NCBI GenBank assembly: GCA_031262635.1
Contig: JAISHN010000007.1
Coordinates: forward strand, 1-14,629
Source: Holosporaceae bacterium
GTDB taxonomy: Bacteria > Pseudomonadota > Alphaproteobacteria > UBA3830
Reading direction: 5' to 3'
Length of the DNA stretch: 14,629 nucleotides
Within the stretch, counting starts at the first letter, position 1; each line of letters begins with the position of its first letter. This document shows, in pieces, positions 1 to 6,551 of this stretch. The notes beneath the pieces were generated by a model, which saw nothing but the letters and a program-made list of their open reading frames with translations, searched no databases and was not told the origin of the DNA. Position numbers and translations under genes: made by a program.

Positions 1-378
1 AAAGAAACTCAACTGATGGGGATGAAATATATAAAACAGCAGTACGGCCCTTATCCTTTGTTGTTTGACAAAATTATTAATGATATGAAGGCTAATAAAG
101 AACTAGATGAATTTGAAAGCTTCTATGGAGTTTATCCTCAAGTTAAGTATTTTCCCTGCCGAGAAGCAGATTTAAAATGTTTATCTGGGGAAGAACTAGA
201 ATATATTAATAAAACTATTAAGAAATACTCGGATCAAACGGCAAAAGAATTGGAAGAGTTATCTCATCGGGATATTCCATGGATATCGGCTAAGTATAAG
301 GACGTATTACAATACGAAGGCGTCTTCTATAGAACTCCAGAAACGTCAGTTAGAGATTATAGTGAAATACCAGACTAG
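1..378 (+). CDS. Panacea-domain (DUF4065/SocA-like) antitoxin, 5' end outside window
   Basis: The reading frame is open to base 1, so the true start lies upstream; the first internal ATG is at 16. The visible part fits the C-terminal two thirds of a Panacea (DUF4065) domain: the YGPYP motif that follows the first helices, a long helix with LSGEE..YI, and the typical ending LEELSHRDIPW followed by FYRTPETSVRDY. Panacea proteins are known as hyperpromiscuous antitoxins (PanAT systems) that neutralise unrelated toxins by direct binding. The frame overlaps the downstream toxin-like gene by 17 bases, the usual antitoxin-first coupling. Base use is visibly more AT-rich than in addA downstream, which suggests recent acquisition. 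The family call is from motif recognition; the antitoxin role is inferred from family and neighbour. Confidence 0.8.
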   Translation, partial: KETQLMGMKYIKQQYGPYPLLFDKIINDMKANKELDEFESFYGVYPQVKYFPCREADLKCLSGEELEYINKTIKKYSDQTAKELEELSHRDIPWISAKYKDVLQYEGVFYRTPETSVRDYSEIPD

Positions 379-739
379 TCCCGAATTCGACAAAGATCTC
401 AAAAGATATCGTAAGAAATTTTCGAGTCTTGAAGACGACATAGAAAATTTAAAAAAATTCAGCATAGAGCCATTTCATAATGAAAAAATAAACAACGAAT
501 CTATTTTTCTGACAGAAGAATGCAATAGCGACAAAAGCAACAAATTTGAAAGTTATGTCGTTAAGAAAATAAGATGCAGAGATTTAAAAGGCAAAGGCTG
601 CAAGAGCGGTTTTAGACTTACATACGTATTGAATAAACAACTTAATGAAATAACATTTATAGAATTGTATTCTAAGGCTGATCAAGAAATAGAAGATAAA
701 GAAAGAATAAAAGATTTTATAAAAAATCAGAAAAGCTAA
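362..739 (+). CDS. RelE/ParE-like toxin of a PanAT toxin-antitoxin pair
   Basis: 125 residues from a GTG start inside the end of the Panacea gene. The N-terminus (TSPEFDKDLKRYRKKF) is the usual first helix of RelE/ParE toxins, and the C-terminal half (KGCKSGFRLTYV, then ITFIELYSKADQ) matches the family's central strands with a basic patch and the terminal Y-S-K segment. RelE members cleave mRNA on the ribosome and ParE members poison gyrase; sequence alone does not decide here. It is slightly long for RelE because of a polar stretch at about residues 45-65. It is tightly coupled to the Panacea gene and followed 47 bases later by addA in the same direction. AT-rich like its partner. Family call fairly secure; target unknown. 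Confidence 0.75.
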   Translation: MKYQTSPEFDKDLKRYRKKFSSLEDDIENLKKFSIEPFHNEKINNESIFLTEECNSDKSNKFESYVVKKIRCRDLKGKGCKSGFRLTYVLNKQLNEITFIELYSKADQEIEDKERIKDFIKNQKS

Positions 740-786
740 TCTTTAATATAAGAACTGTTGTTTTTCATTTAATTTAAAAACGGCAT

Positions 787-3261
787 ATGACCCCCAATAA
801 AATCAACGACGTTTCCGCTTCGCTTTGGATTTCCGCTTCCGCTGGAACGGGGAAGACGCAAAGCTTGATAAACAGAATTCTGGCTCTTCTATTAAATGGA
901 GTTCAGCCGTCGAAAATATTATGTCTGACGTACACTAACGCAGCCGCGTCCGAGATGCTGAATCGACTGTCGGACGTTCTGCGCGGATTTAGTTTAGCGA
1001 CGGACGAGGAGTTGAAATCAAAACTGTCGTCCATCGGATTTGGCGAGTCTTATATAAAAACGGCGAGGTCTTTGTATGAGAGAAGCGTCGACAGTCCGTG
1101 GGTTTCAATCCAAACGATCCACAGTTTTTGTTTCAGGCTGCTCAAGTTTTTTCCCTTGGAAACCGGATTGTATCCAAACGTAAAATTATGCGACGATCGG
1201 CAGCAGGATCAACTGTTGGACGAGGCTGTCAAACAAGTCTTAGCCGACGTGAAGTTTAAAGATAATTGGAAGGTAATTTCAGATTATGCGACTGATATTT
1301 CCAGCATTTTAAAGAACAACGCGATAAAAATTCAACGGCATCTCGCACAAGCCGGCGATTTTAAAAAGCAATACGCCGTCTTTTTAGACGTTAACGAAGA
1401 TTGGCTCGATTTGAGCGATCGAGAAATCGATTCGTTATTGTTTGAGAAGTCGTTTCAAAATAACTATAGAAAAGTCTTCGCCGAACTCGCGGAAGAATTG
1501 TCTCGCGGAGGCGCGGAAGATGGCAAAAAAGCGGAAATTCTACGAGAAAACTCGATCGCTCCAAGCGAAAGATTCGTCGACGCTTTTTTAACGCGGGAAG
1601 GAGAAATCAGAAGCAGATTATGTTCAAAAAAAATTGATTCGGCGGTCGGCGAACGAATGAGAGAAATCGCGGAAATAGCTTTCCAGTTCTCCGATATAAA
1701 AAAACGAGTCGCGTTCGCGAAAGCAAACGTCGCTTTTTGGGAAGTTATGTCGGAAATAGTCGATAAATTCCGCGAGTTAAAAGAATCGAACCATTGCGTC
1801 GATTTTGACGACGTTATTTTGCTTTCGCTGGTATTGCTCAACAATATAGACTGGGTGATGTTTAAGATCGACAGCGGGTTAAGCCATCTGCTTGTCGACG
1901 AGGCGCAAGATACGAATCCTGAGCAATGGGAAATAATCGAAAAAATTACAAGCGAGTTTTTCTCGAATTATCAATCCGATAAGACGATTTTCGTCGTCGG
2001 CGACGAAAAACAGTCGATATTCTCGTTTCAAGGAGCCGACGTTAAAAAATTCCGGCAGATGCGAGAGCTTTTTAAAGAAAAAGCCGAAGGAGCGGGACAA
2101 AAATTTTACGACGTTCCGCTAAACAAATCTTACAGAACGACTGGAAATATTCTATCTTTCGTCGATAAAACGCTAGCGGAAAAATTTGCGGGGCTTTCTC
2201 ATTCGACGAACAGAGATCCAAACGCCGGAGTCGTCGAAATAGTCGATATTCCCGAAAAAGAAGAGAGCGAAGAATACGACGCGGGTAAAAAAGTAGCCGC
2301 CGGCATAGCGGATATCGTAAAAAACGCTATAGAAAACAAAATATTCGTCGAATCGAGAGATCGGCCGGCCATGGCGTCGGATTTTCTTATTTTGTTCCAA
2401 CGCCGCGATAACGACGAGGGTAGAAAAACGATGGAATACGTTATCCGCGCGTTAAAAAATGAAAATATTCCCGTAACGGAGGCGGATCGAGTTCTCCTGA
2501 ACGACGAACCGATAGTCGAGGATTTAATCGCTTTGGCGGAATTCTGCGTTTTCCCGCCAGACGATTTGACATGCGCTCGCGTATTGAAATCGCCGATCGT
2601 CGGAATGACGGAAAGCGAGCTAATGCAAGTTTGCTTGGATCGGAAAGACGACTGCCTTTGGGATTATATTAAGGAAAACGAGCGCGTCGAAAAATTGCGC
2701 GACTACGTCGACCGAGCTTTAAAATTATCGACTTTCGATTTCTTCGCAAGCGTATTGGCCGACGGAACGAGGGAAAAACTTATCGGTCGTCTCGGCGAAA
2801 GAAGTCTCGACGCGTTAAACGAATTTCTCGCTATTGTAATGAATTACGAAAGAGAAAATTCTCCGTCGCCGCAAAATTTTCTCGAATGGTTTAGATCGTC
2901 CGAGTTCGCGATTAAAAGAGAATCGTTCGCCGATCAAAACGCCGTCCGCTTGATGACGGTTCACGCGTCGAAAGGGCTGCAAGCTCCGTTTGTAATTCTC
3001 GCGGACGCGTCTCATTATGGAGCGAACAGAAAAGAAGATTTATTGCGCTCGGAAGACGGGTTTTTATTCTGGAATATTTCAGATAAGCGACAGCCGCAGA
3101 TAATAAAACGGCTGCGCGAGATCAGGCAATCTGAAAAGGACGACGAGTATTATCGCCTGTTTTACGTCGCGCTGACCCGCGCGGAGGATTTCTTATACGT
3201 TGTCGGGGAAAAAGATAAGTCTGGCGAAAAGAGCTGGCGAGCTATATGTAATTCATTGTAA
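787..3261 (+). CDS. addA: Double-strand break repair helicase AddA, C-terminal nuclease domain missing
   Basis: A UvrD-like superfamily 1A helicase, the AddA subunit of the AddAB helicase-nuclease that processes DNA ends for RecA. All helicase motifs are visible: Walker A ASAGTGKT (17-24), motif Ia LTYTNAAASEM, TIHSFC, Walker B VDEAQD (370-375), motif III GDEKQS (405-410), motif IV NKSYRTT (446-452), motif V VHASKG (725-730) and motif VI YVALTRAED (from 793). The opening (SLWISASAGTGKT) is typical of alphaproteobacterial AddA. The protein has 824 residues and stops about 25 after motif VI, whereas AddA is usually about 1,100-1,200 residues with a PD-(D/E)XK nuclease at the C-terminus. The 92 bases before the next gene cannot hold it. 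No addB precedes it; a toxin-antitoxin pair does. No strong ribosome binding site is seen before the ATG at 787. Confidence 0.9.
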   Translation: MTPNKINDVSASLWISASAGTGKTQSLINRILALLLNGVQPSKILCLTYTNAAASEMLNRLSDVLRGFSLATDEELKSKLSSIGFGESYIKTARSLYERSVDSPWVSIQTIHSFCFRLLKFFPLETGLYPNVKLCDDRQQDQLLDEAVKQVLADVKFKDNWKVISDYATDISSILKNNAIKIQRHLAQAGDFKKQYAVFLDVNEDWLDLSDREIDSLLFEKSFQNNYRKVFAELAEELSRGGAEDGKKAEILRENSIAPSERFVDAFLTREGEIRSRLCSKKIDSAVGERMREIAEIAFQFSDIKKRVAFAKANVAFWEVMSEIVDKFRELKESNHCVDFDDVILLSLVLLNNIDWVMFKIDSGLSHLLVDEAQDTNPEQWEIIEKITSEFFSNYQSDKTIFVVGDEKQSIFSFQGADVKKFRQMRELFKEKAEGAGQKFYDVPLNKSYRTTGNILSFVDKTLAEKFAGLSHSTNRDPNAGVVEIVDIPEKEESEEYDAGKKVAAGIADIVKNAIENKIFVESRDRPAMASDFLILFQRRDNDEGRKTMEYVIRALKNENIPVTEADRVLLNDEPIVEDLIALAEFCVFPPDDLTCARVLKSPIVGMTESELMQVCLDRKDDCLWDYIKENERVEKLRDYVDRALKLSTFDFFASVLADGTREKLIGRLGERSLDALNEFLAIVMNYERENSPSPQNFLEWFRSSEFAIKRESFADQNAVRLMTVHASKGLQAPFVILADASHYGANRKEDLLRSEDGFLFWNISDKRQPQIIKRLREIRQSEKDDEYYRLFYVALTRAEDFLYVVGEKDKSGEKSWRAICNSL

Positions 3262-3286
3262 TTATTTATAAAACTTGATCAAAATA

Positions 3287-3323
3287 CTTACGCGTTTACT
3301 TACGCGTCCGACTCCTTACGCGT
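3287..3323. repeat. Triple CTTACGCGT direct repeat between addA and the GGDEF gene
   Basis: CTTACGCGT occurs three times, at 3287-3295, 3299-3307 and 3315-3323, start spacings 12 and 16 bases. Each contains the self-complementary ACGCGT. The cluster sits 66 bases before the chosen start of the GGDEF gene, so it could be an operator, or just a small expanded repeat. No regulator is assigned. Confidence 0.5.
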
Positions 3324-3379
3324 TTTTTACGAATATCGAGAATTGTAAAAAATATGCAACCGTGCAGGCGATATTTGAC

Positions 3380-3383
3380 GGAG
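3380..3383 (+). promoter_or_regulatory. Ribosome binding site GGAG that decides the GGDEF gene start
   Basis: GGAG lies 6 bases before the ATG at 3390. The in-frame ATG at 3354 has no such site, so 3390 is preferred. Confidence 0.55.
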
Positions 3384-3389
3384 CGTAAG

Positions 3390-4310
3390 ATGAGCGGATT
3401 GTCCTTGAATGCGCGAGCGTTAGACGGCATGCGTCTAAAAAAATGCGACGCTCGGAAAATAGCGATGTTTTTTTACGATAACGTAGACTTTTTAGATAGA
3501 AGCCTCATTAAAAACGGCGAAGTAATAATGCGAGAAACTTGGCCGACGACGGACGACGTTTGCAACTCCGACGCGTTTATTATAAACATAGGCCATCCTA
3601 AAGCGGACGAATGCTGTCTTGATATTCGTTCGCAAAAATCAAGTCGGTACAAACCTATAATTTTAACTTACGACAGAAGCAGCGAAAACAAAGTCGAGCG
3701 AATCGCGAAACTAGACATAGGCTTCACTGATATCGTAAACGCCGAGGCGAATCCTATTTTGATTAAACACAGGCTAAACTCGTCTATAAAGTATCAAAAG
3801 CTACGACAAGTATTTTCAAAAAGTTTAGAAAAGGGACTGCGTTTATCGTGCTTCGATTCCGCGACTAAAGTATACAGCCGATCGTTTTTAGAGAACTATT
3901 TGAAAAATAAAAGCCGAAAATTACGCAACGTCGCCGTTATTATGCTAGACGTGGATAATTTTAAATCGATAAACGATAATTTTGGACATTCCTTCGCCGA
4001 CGCGACGCTAAAAAAAATCGCCGGAAAGATTAAAAAATGCGTTAGAACTTCCGATATTGTCGCTAGATACGGCGGCGACGAGTTTGTCGTTGTGATTAAC
4101 GACGTAACGCGAGCTTCCGCTGAGAATATCGCCGAGCGAATCCGCAAAAGAATCGCCGCTTGTTCCTTCGGAAACGCTCGTTGCTCCGCAAGCGTCGGAG
4201 TATGTTGCAAGAACGGCGTTTCTACTCGCGACGCGATGTTGATAGCCGACCAATTCATGTACGCAGCAAAACGCTCCGGCGGGAATTCCGTAAAAATTTG
4301 CTGGCGATAG
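3390..4310 (+). CDS. Diguanylate cyclase with degenerate receiver domain (half-PleD-like)
   Basis: 306 residues from ATG 3390; an alternative in-frame ATG at 3354 would add 12. The C-terminal GGDEF domain has an intact active site (YGGDEF, GGDEF at 228-232) and, five residues before it, RTSD (219-222), the RxxD inhibitory site for product feedback. It should make cyclic di-GMP from two GTP. The N-terminal part, about 130 residues, resembles the second, non-phosphorylated receiver of Caulobacter PleD (compare LDIGFTDIVNAEANPILIKHRL), and the strand where the phospho-Asp would stand reads IINIGHP, so there is no acceptor. A first phosphorylatable receiver, as in PleD, is absent. The protein would thus need another input, or be constitutive. 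The GGDEF call is firm; the PleD relationship is inferred from motif order and linker similarity. Confidence 0.88.
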   Translation: MSGLSLNARALDGMRLKKCDARKIAMFFYDNVDFLDRSLIKNGEVIMRETWPTTDDVCNSDAFIINIGHPKADECCLDIRSQKSSRYKPIILTYDRSSENKVERIAKLDIGFTDIVNAEANPILIKHRLNSSIKYQKLRQVFSKSLEKGLRLSCFDSATKVYSRSFLENYLKNKSRKLRNVAVIMLDVDNFKSINDNFGHSFADATLKKIAGKIKKCVRTSDIVARYGGDEFVVVINDVTRASAENIAERIRKRIAACSFGNARCSASVGVCCKNGVSTRDAMLIADQFMYAAKRSGGNSVKICWR

Positions 4311-4340
4311 GTTGAAAATCTAATGGGATATAATTATTCT

Positions 4341-4369
4341 CGTCGTCCTTGGACGTAGGCCGAAAAACC
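4341..4369. repeat. Degenerate copy of the palindromic intergenic repeat
   Basis: CGTCGTCCTTGG then TAGGCCGA at 4341-4363 aligns with the copy at 10491-10514 (CGTTATCCTTGG, then AGGCCGAGG). Bases 4390-4440 nearby (ACGCTCGCAAG, later GAGGGAAAG) also resemble 10550-10580, so the whole composite may have been copied here and decayed. It lies in the 231-base gap between the GGDEF gene and iscU, where I see no gene. Confidence 0.4.
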
Positions 4370-4528
4370 AATGAAACTTCGGCAAATTCTAAATCCTCGC
4401 TTCACTACGCTCGCAAGAATTACGGAAAAGAGGGAAAGCGAGCTTAGACAAACGTAAATCGTCGCGGTTTTGTTCATAAAAAATGCGATGAATTAGTTGA
4501 CTTGCGCGGTAGCGACGACGATATTATT

Positions 4529-4536
4529 AAAGGAGG
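4529..4536 (+). promoter_or_regulatory. Strong ribosome binding site of iscU
   Basis: AAAGGAGG stands 5 bases before the ATG at 4542, the strongest Shine-Dalgarno in the window. It rules out the in-frame TTG at 4497 as the start. Confidence 0.85.
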
Positions 4537-4541
4537 CTTCC

Positions 4542-4925
4542 ATGGCGTACTCTAAAGAAGTAATGGAGCGATACAACGATCCGAAGAATATCGGCAGTCT
4601 CGACGAAAACGACAAAAGCGTCGGAACGTCGATTGTCGGCGCGGCGGCGTGCGGAGATGTGATAAAGCTGCAGATAAAAGTCGGCGAAGACGGGAAAATA
4701 TCCGACGCAAAATTCAAAGCCTTCGGCTGCGGCGCGGCGATAGCGTCAAGCGCGTTAATAACCGAGTGGATACGCGGCAAAAGCTTGAACGAGGCTCAAA
4801 CCGTAAAGAATCGCGAAGTCGCGGAGTATCTCTCGTTGCCGCCGGTGAAAATTCACTGTTCGGTTCTGGCGGAGGAAGCGGTGAGCAAGGCGATACAAAA
4901 TTATAGGGAGAAAAATAAGGGATAA
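4542..4925 (+). CDS. iscU: Iron-sulfur cluster scaffold protein IscU
   Basis: 127 residues, the normal IscU length. All cluster ligands are at the positions numbered in E. coli: Cys37 and Asp39 in ACGD, Cys63 in FGCGAAIASS, His105 and Cys106 in LPPVKIHCSVLAEEA, the last also containing the LPPVK motif bound by the HscA chaperone. IscU receives sulfur from IscS and iron, builds [2Fe-2S] and [4Fe-4S] clusters in the cytoplasm and hands them on. The ATG at 4542 is chosen for its AAAGGAGG site; an upstream in-frame TTG at 4497 would add an unconserved 15 residues. iscA follows after 3 bases, so the two are one transcript. Unlike the usual iscRSUA order, iscS is not upstream. Confidence 0.95.
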   Translation: MAYSKEVMERYNDPKNIGSLDENDKSVGTSIVGAAACGDVIKLQIKVGEDGKISDAKFKAFGCGAAIASSALITEWIRGKSLNEAQTVKNREVAEYLSLPPVKIHCSVLAEEAVSKAIQNYREKNKG

Positions 4926-4928
4926 AAT

Positions 4929-5291
4929 ATGGAAAAACTGATTGAGATTACAGATAACGCGTTGGATTTTATGAAAAAGGCGATCGCGGAGCAGAATTGT
5001 CTAGGAATTCGCGTAAACGTGATTCCAGGAGGCTGTCGCGGCATGGCTTACGAGTTGAATTTCGTGAACGAAGCCGATCAGAGCGATCTGCTCGTTGAAA
5101 AAGACGGAGTTAATCTATACGTCGCGGCGGACGCGGTTGTTTTTATCTCCGGCATGACGATGGACTATGTCGCCAGTCCAATGGGAGGAAGCGTCATTTT
5201 TTCAAATCCTAACGCGACCTCATGCTGCGGCTGCGGGAAGTCGTTTAACGTCGAAGGAGCGGAAGCTTGCGGCGGTTGCTGCTGCGGGTGA
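4929..5291 (+). CDS. iscA: A-type Fe-S carrier protein IscA/HesB with Cys-rich tail
   Basis: 120 residues of the HesB/IscA family, which carries Fe-S clusters from IscU to target proteins. The three conserved cysteines are present: Cys36 in GGCRGMAY and Cys100 and Cys102 in CGCGKSF. An extra Cys99 precedes the CGCG motif, and the C-terminus extends past the usual end (about 107 residues in E. coli IscA) with AEACGGCCCG, adding Cys114, 117, 118 and 119. The gene begins 3 bases after the iscU stop, with AAGGGA in the end of iscU as ribosome binding site. The function call rests on the family motifs. The tail may bind metal or a cluster, but that is inference. A run of seven T directly follows the stop without a convincing hairpin. 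Confidence 0.93.
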   Translation: MEKLIEITDNALDFMKKAIAEQNCLGIRVNVIPGGCRGMAYELNFVNEADQSDLLVEKDGVNLYVAADAVVFISGMTMDYVASPMGGSVIFSNPNATSCCGCGKSFNVEGAEACGGCCCG

Positions 5292-5444
5292 TTTTTTTAC
5301 TATGCTCGTAGTCTTCCAGAAAGGCGAAGCCCGACTAAGGGTCTATACGATTTCTACGCTTTTTGGCCGTTTGGATTTTTCAGGCGCAAATGCTTTCTAG
5401 GATGATAAATATAAGAGAATTTACGCCGAAAAACAATTACATAG

Positions 5445-5450
5445 TTAGGA
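5445..5450 (+). promoter_or_regulatory. Ribosome binding site supporting a TTG start for fni
   Basis: TTAGGA at 5445-5450 lies 7 bases before the TTG at 5458. The family's N-terminal RKKDHI begins five codons into this frame, so the rare start is credible. Confidence 0.6.
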
Positions 5451-5457
5451 ATCAATT

Positions 5458-6477
5458 TTGATATCTCAGCGTAAAAAAGACCACATTTCTTTGGCTCTTA
5501 AGTCGAACGATAGGTTGGCCGTTGGAGGAGGATTTGATCGCTACGAATTCGAGCATAACGCTTTGCCTGAAATAGATTTCGAGAGCGTCGACGCCTCCGT
5601 CAATTTTCTAAATCGCAAGCTGAAGCTGCCGCTTATGATTTCGTCGATTACGGGAGGCGACGAAGACGGAAATATCAATGCAAAACTAGCGGAGATCGCG
5701 CAAAGTTTCGGTTTAGGCATGGCGGTCGGAAGTCAAAGAATCGCTCTTGAGAAGCCTGAATTTGAGGGTTCGTTTAAAGTTCGTCGTTACGCTCCGAATA
5801 TTTTGCTGTTCGCGAATCTGGGAGCGGTTCAACTGAACTACGGCTATTCGATCGACGAATGCAAACGAGCCGTCGAGTTAATAGAAGCCGACGGGCTTAT
5901 TTTGCATCTGAATCCGCTGCAGGAGGTTTTTCAATCTAACGGAAACACAAATTTTTCGGGGTTATTGAAAAAAATAGAGAATGTTTGCTCTTCGATATCT
6001 CGTCCGGTAATTGTGAAAGAAGTCGGATATGGAATCTCGGAAAACGTCGCAAAAAAATTACGAAACGCGGGAGTTTTTGCCGTAGAAATAGGCGGATCTG
6101 GAAGCGTCTCTTGGCCTGATATAGAAAGCGAGCGCTCGAACGAGCCTATAATTAAAAAAGCGGCAAAAGCGTTTGAAGATTGGGGGCTGTCGACGGCCGA
6201 GCAGCTTGAGGCTATCGCAAAAATAAAAGGCGATATGGAAATAATCGCCGGCGGCGGAATTAAAACCGGCGTAGACATAGCGAAGGCCGTCGTCCTCGGA
6301 GCGAAAATCTGCGGAAACGCGACGGATTTTTTGCGGAAGATAGCCGTTTCGCAGTCCGAATGCGAAGTTTTTATAAAAACTTTGGCGTTTGAATTAAAAA
6401 CGACGATGTTCTGCGTCGGATGCCAAAATATCGACGAATTAAGATCGACGAAACTAAACCGTCGCTCGCAAAAATGA
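5458..6477 (+). CDS. fni: Type 2 isopentenyl-diphosphate delta-isomerase (FMN-dependent)
   Basis: 339 residues, the usual length. It interconverts isopentenyl and dimethylallyl diphosphate, using reduced FMN and Mg2+, in the cytoplasm. Visible motifs in order: RKKDHI (5-10), LPLMISSITGG (58-67), GSQR (91-94), NLGAVQLNYG (120-129), HLNPLQE (150-156, with the Gln and Glu that handle substrate and Mg), VKEVGYG (186-192), IGGSGSVSW (211-219) and the FMN phosphate loop AGGGIKTG (264-271). The start is a TTG with TTAGGA 7 bases upstream. The enzyme is unrelated to type 1 Idi. It is essential in mevalonate-pathway organisms, and in Rickettsia it is kept although the MEP genes are lost, apparently to use host IPP; whether that applies here cannot be seen. 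The preceding 166-base gap holds no gene. Confidence 0.95.
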   Translation: MISQRKKDHISLALKSNDRLAVGGGFDRYEFEHNALPEIDFESVDASVNFLNRKLKLPLMISSITGGDEDGNINAKLAEIAQSFGLGMAVGSQRIALEKPEFEGSFKVRRYAPNILLFANLGAVQLNYGYSIDECKRAVELIEADGLILHLNPLQEVFQSNGNTNFSGLLKKIENVCSSISRPVIVKEVGYGISENVAKKLRNAGVFAVEIGGSGSVSWPDIESERSNEPIIKKAAKAFEDWGLSTAEQLEAIAKIKGDMEIIAGGGIKTGVDIAKAVVLGAKICGNATDFLRKIAVSQSECEVFIKTLAFELKTTMFCVGCQNIDELRSTKLNRRSQK

Positions 6478-6520
6478 ACGCTTTACGCCGCTGAAAAGCT
6501 TTCTTAACAAATCCGCGACG

Positions 6521-6536
6521 TTAACGATTTATTAAC
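6521..6536. promoter_or_regulatory. CtrA-type box TTAA-N7-TTAAC upstream of the GT2 gene
   Basis: TTAA at 6521-6524, seven bases, then TTAAC at 6532-6536: an exact match to the TTAA-N7-TTAAC consensus of the alphaproteobacterial cell-cycle regulator CtrA. A further TTAAC stands at 6504-6508. The site ends 15 bases before the GT2 start codon in the fni-GT2 gap. The match is seen directly; binding is inferred. The site is short enough to occur by chance roughly once in a window of this size. Confidence 0.45.
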
Positions 6537-6551
6537 CTTTACTGTGTTGTT

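Noticed and set aside
4497..4541. TTGACT at 4497 with TATTAT at 4522 as a promoter for iscU, or TTG 4497 as its start
   Set aside because: The spacer would be 19 bases and transcription would begin within the ribosome binding site; the TTG start adds unconserved residues and lacks a ribosome site.
5292..5457. Possible decayed repeat or short gene between iscA and fni
   Set aside because: Some words (CTAGGATGA, GGCGAAGCC) recall the repeat cluster at 10320-10630, but the match is too weak to claim; the one frame overlapping it is out of phase with iscA and has no motif.
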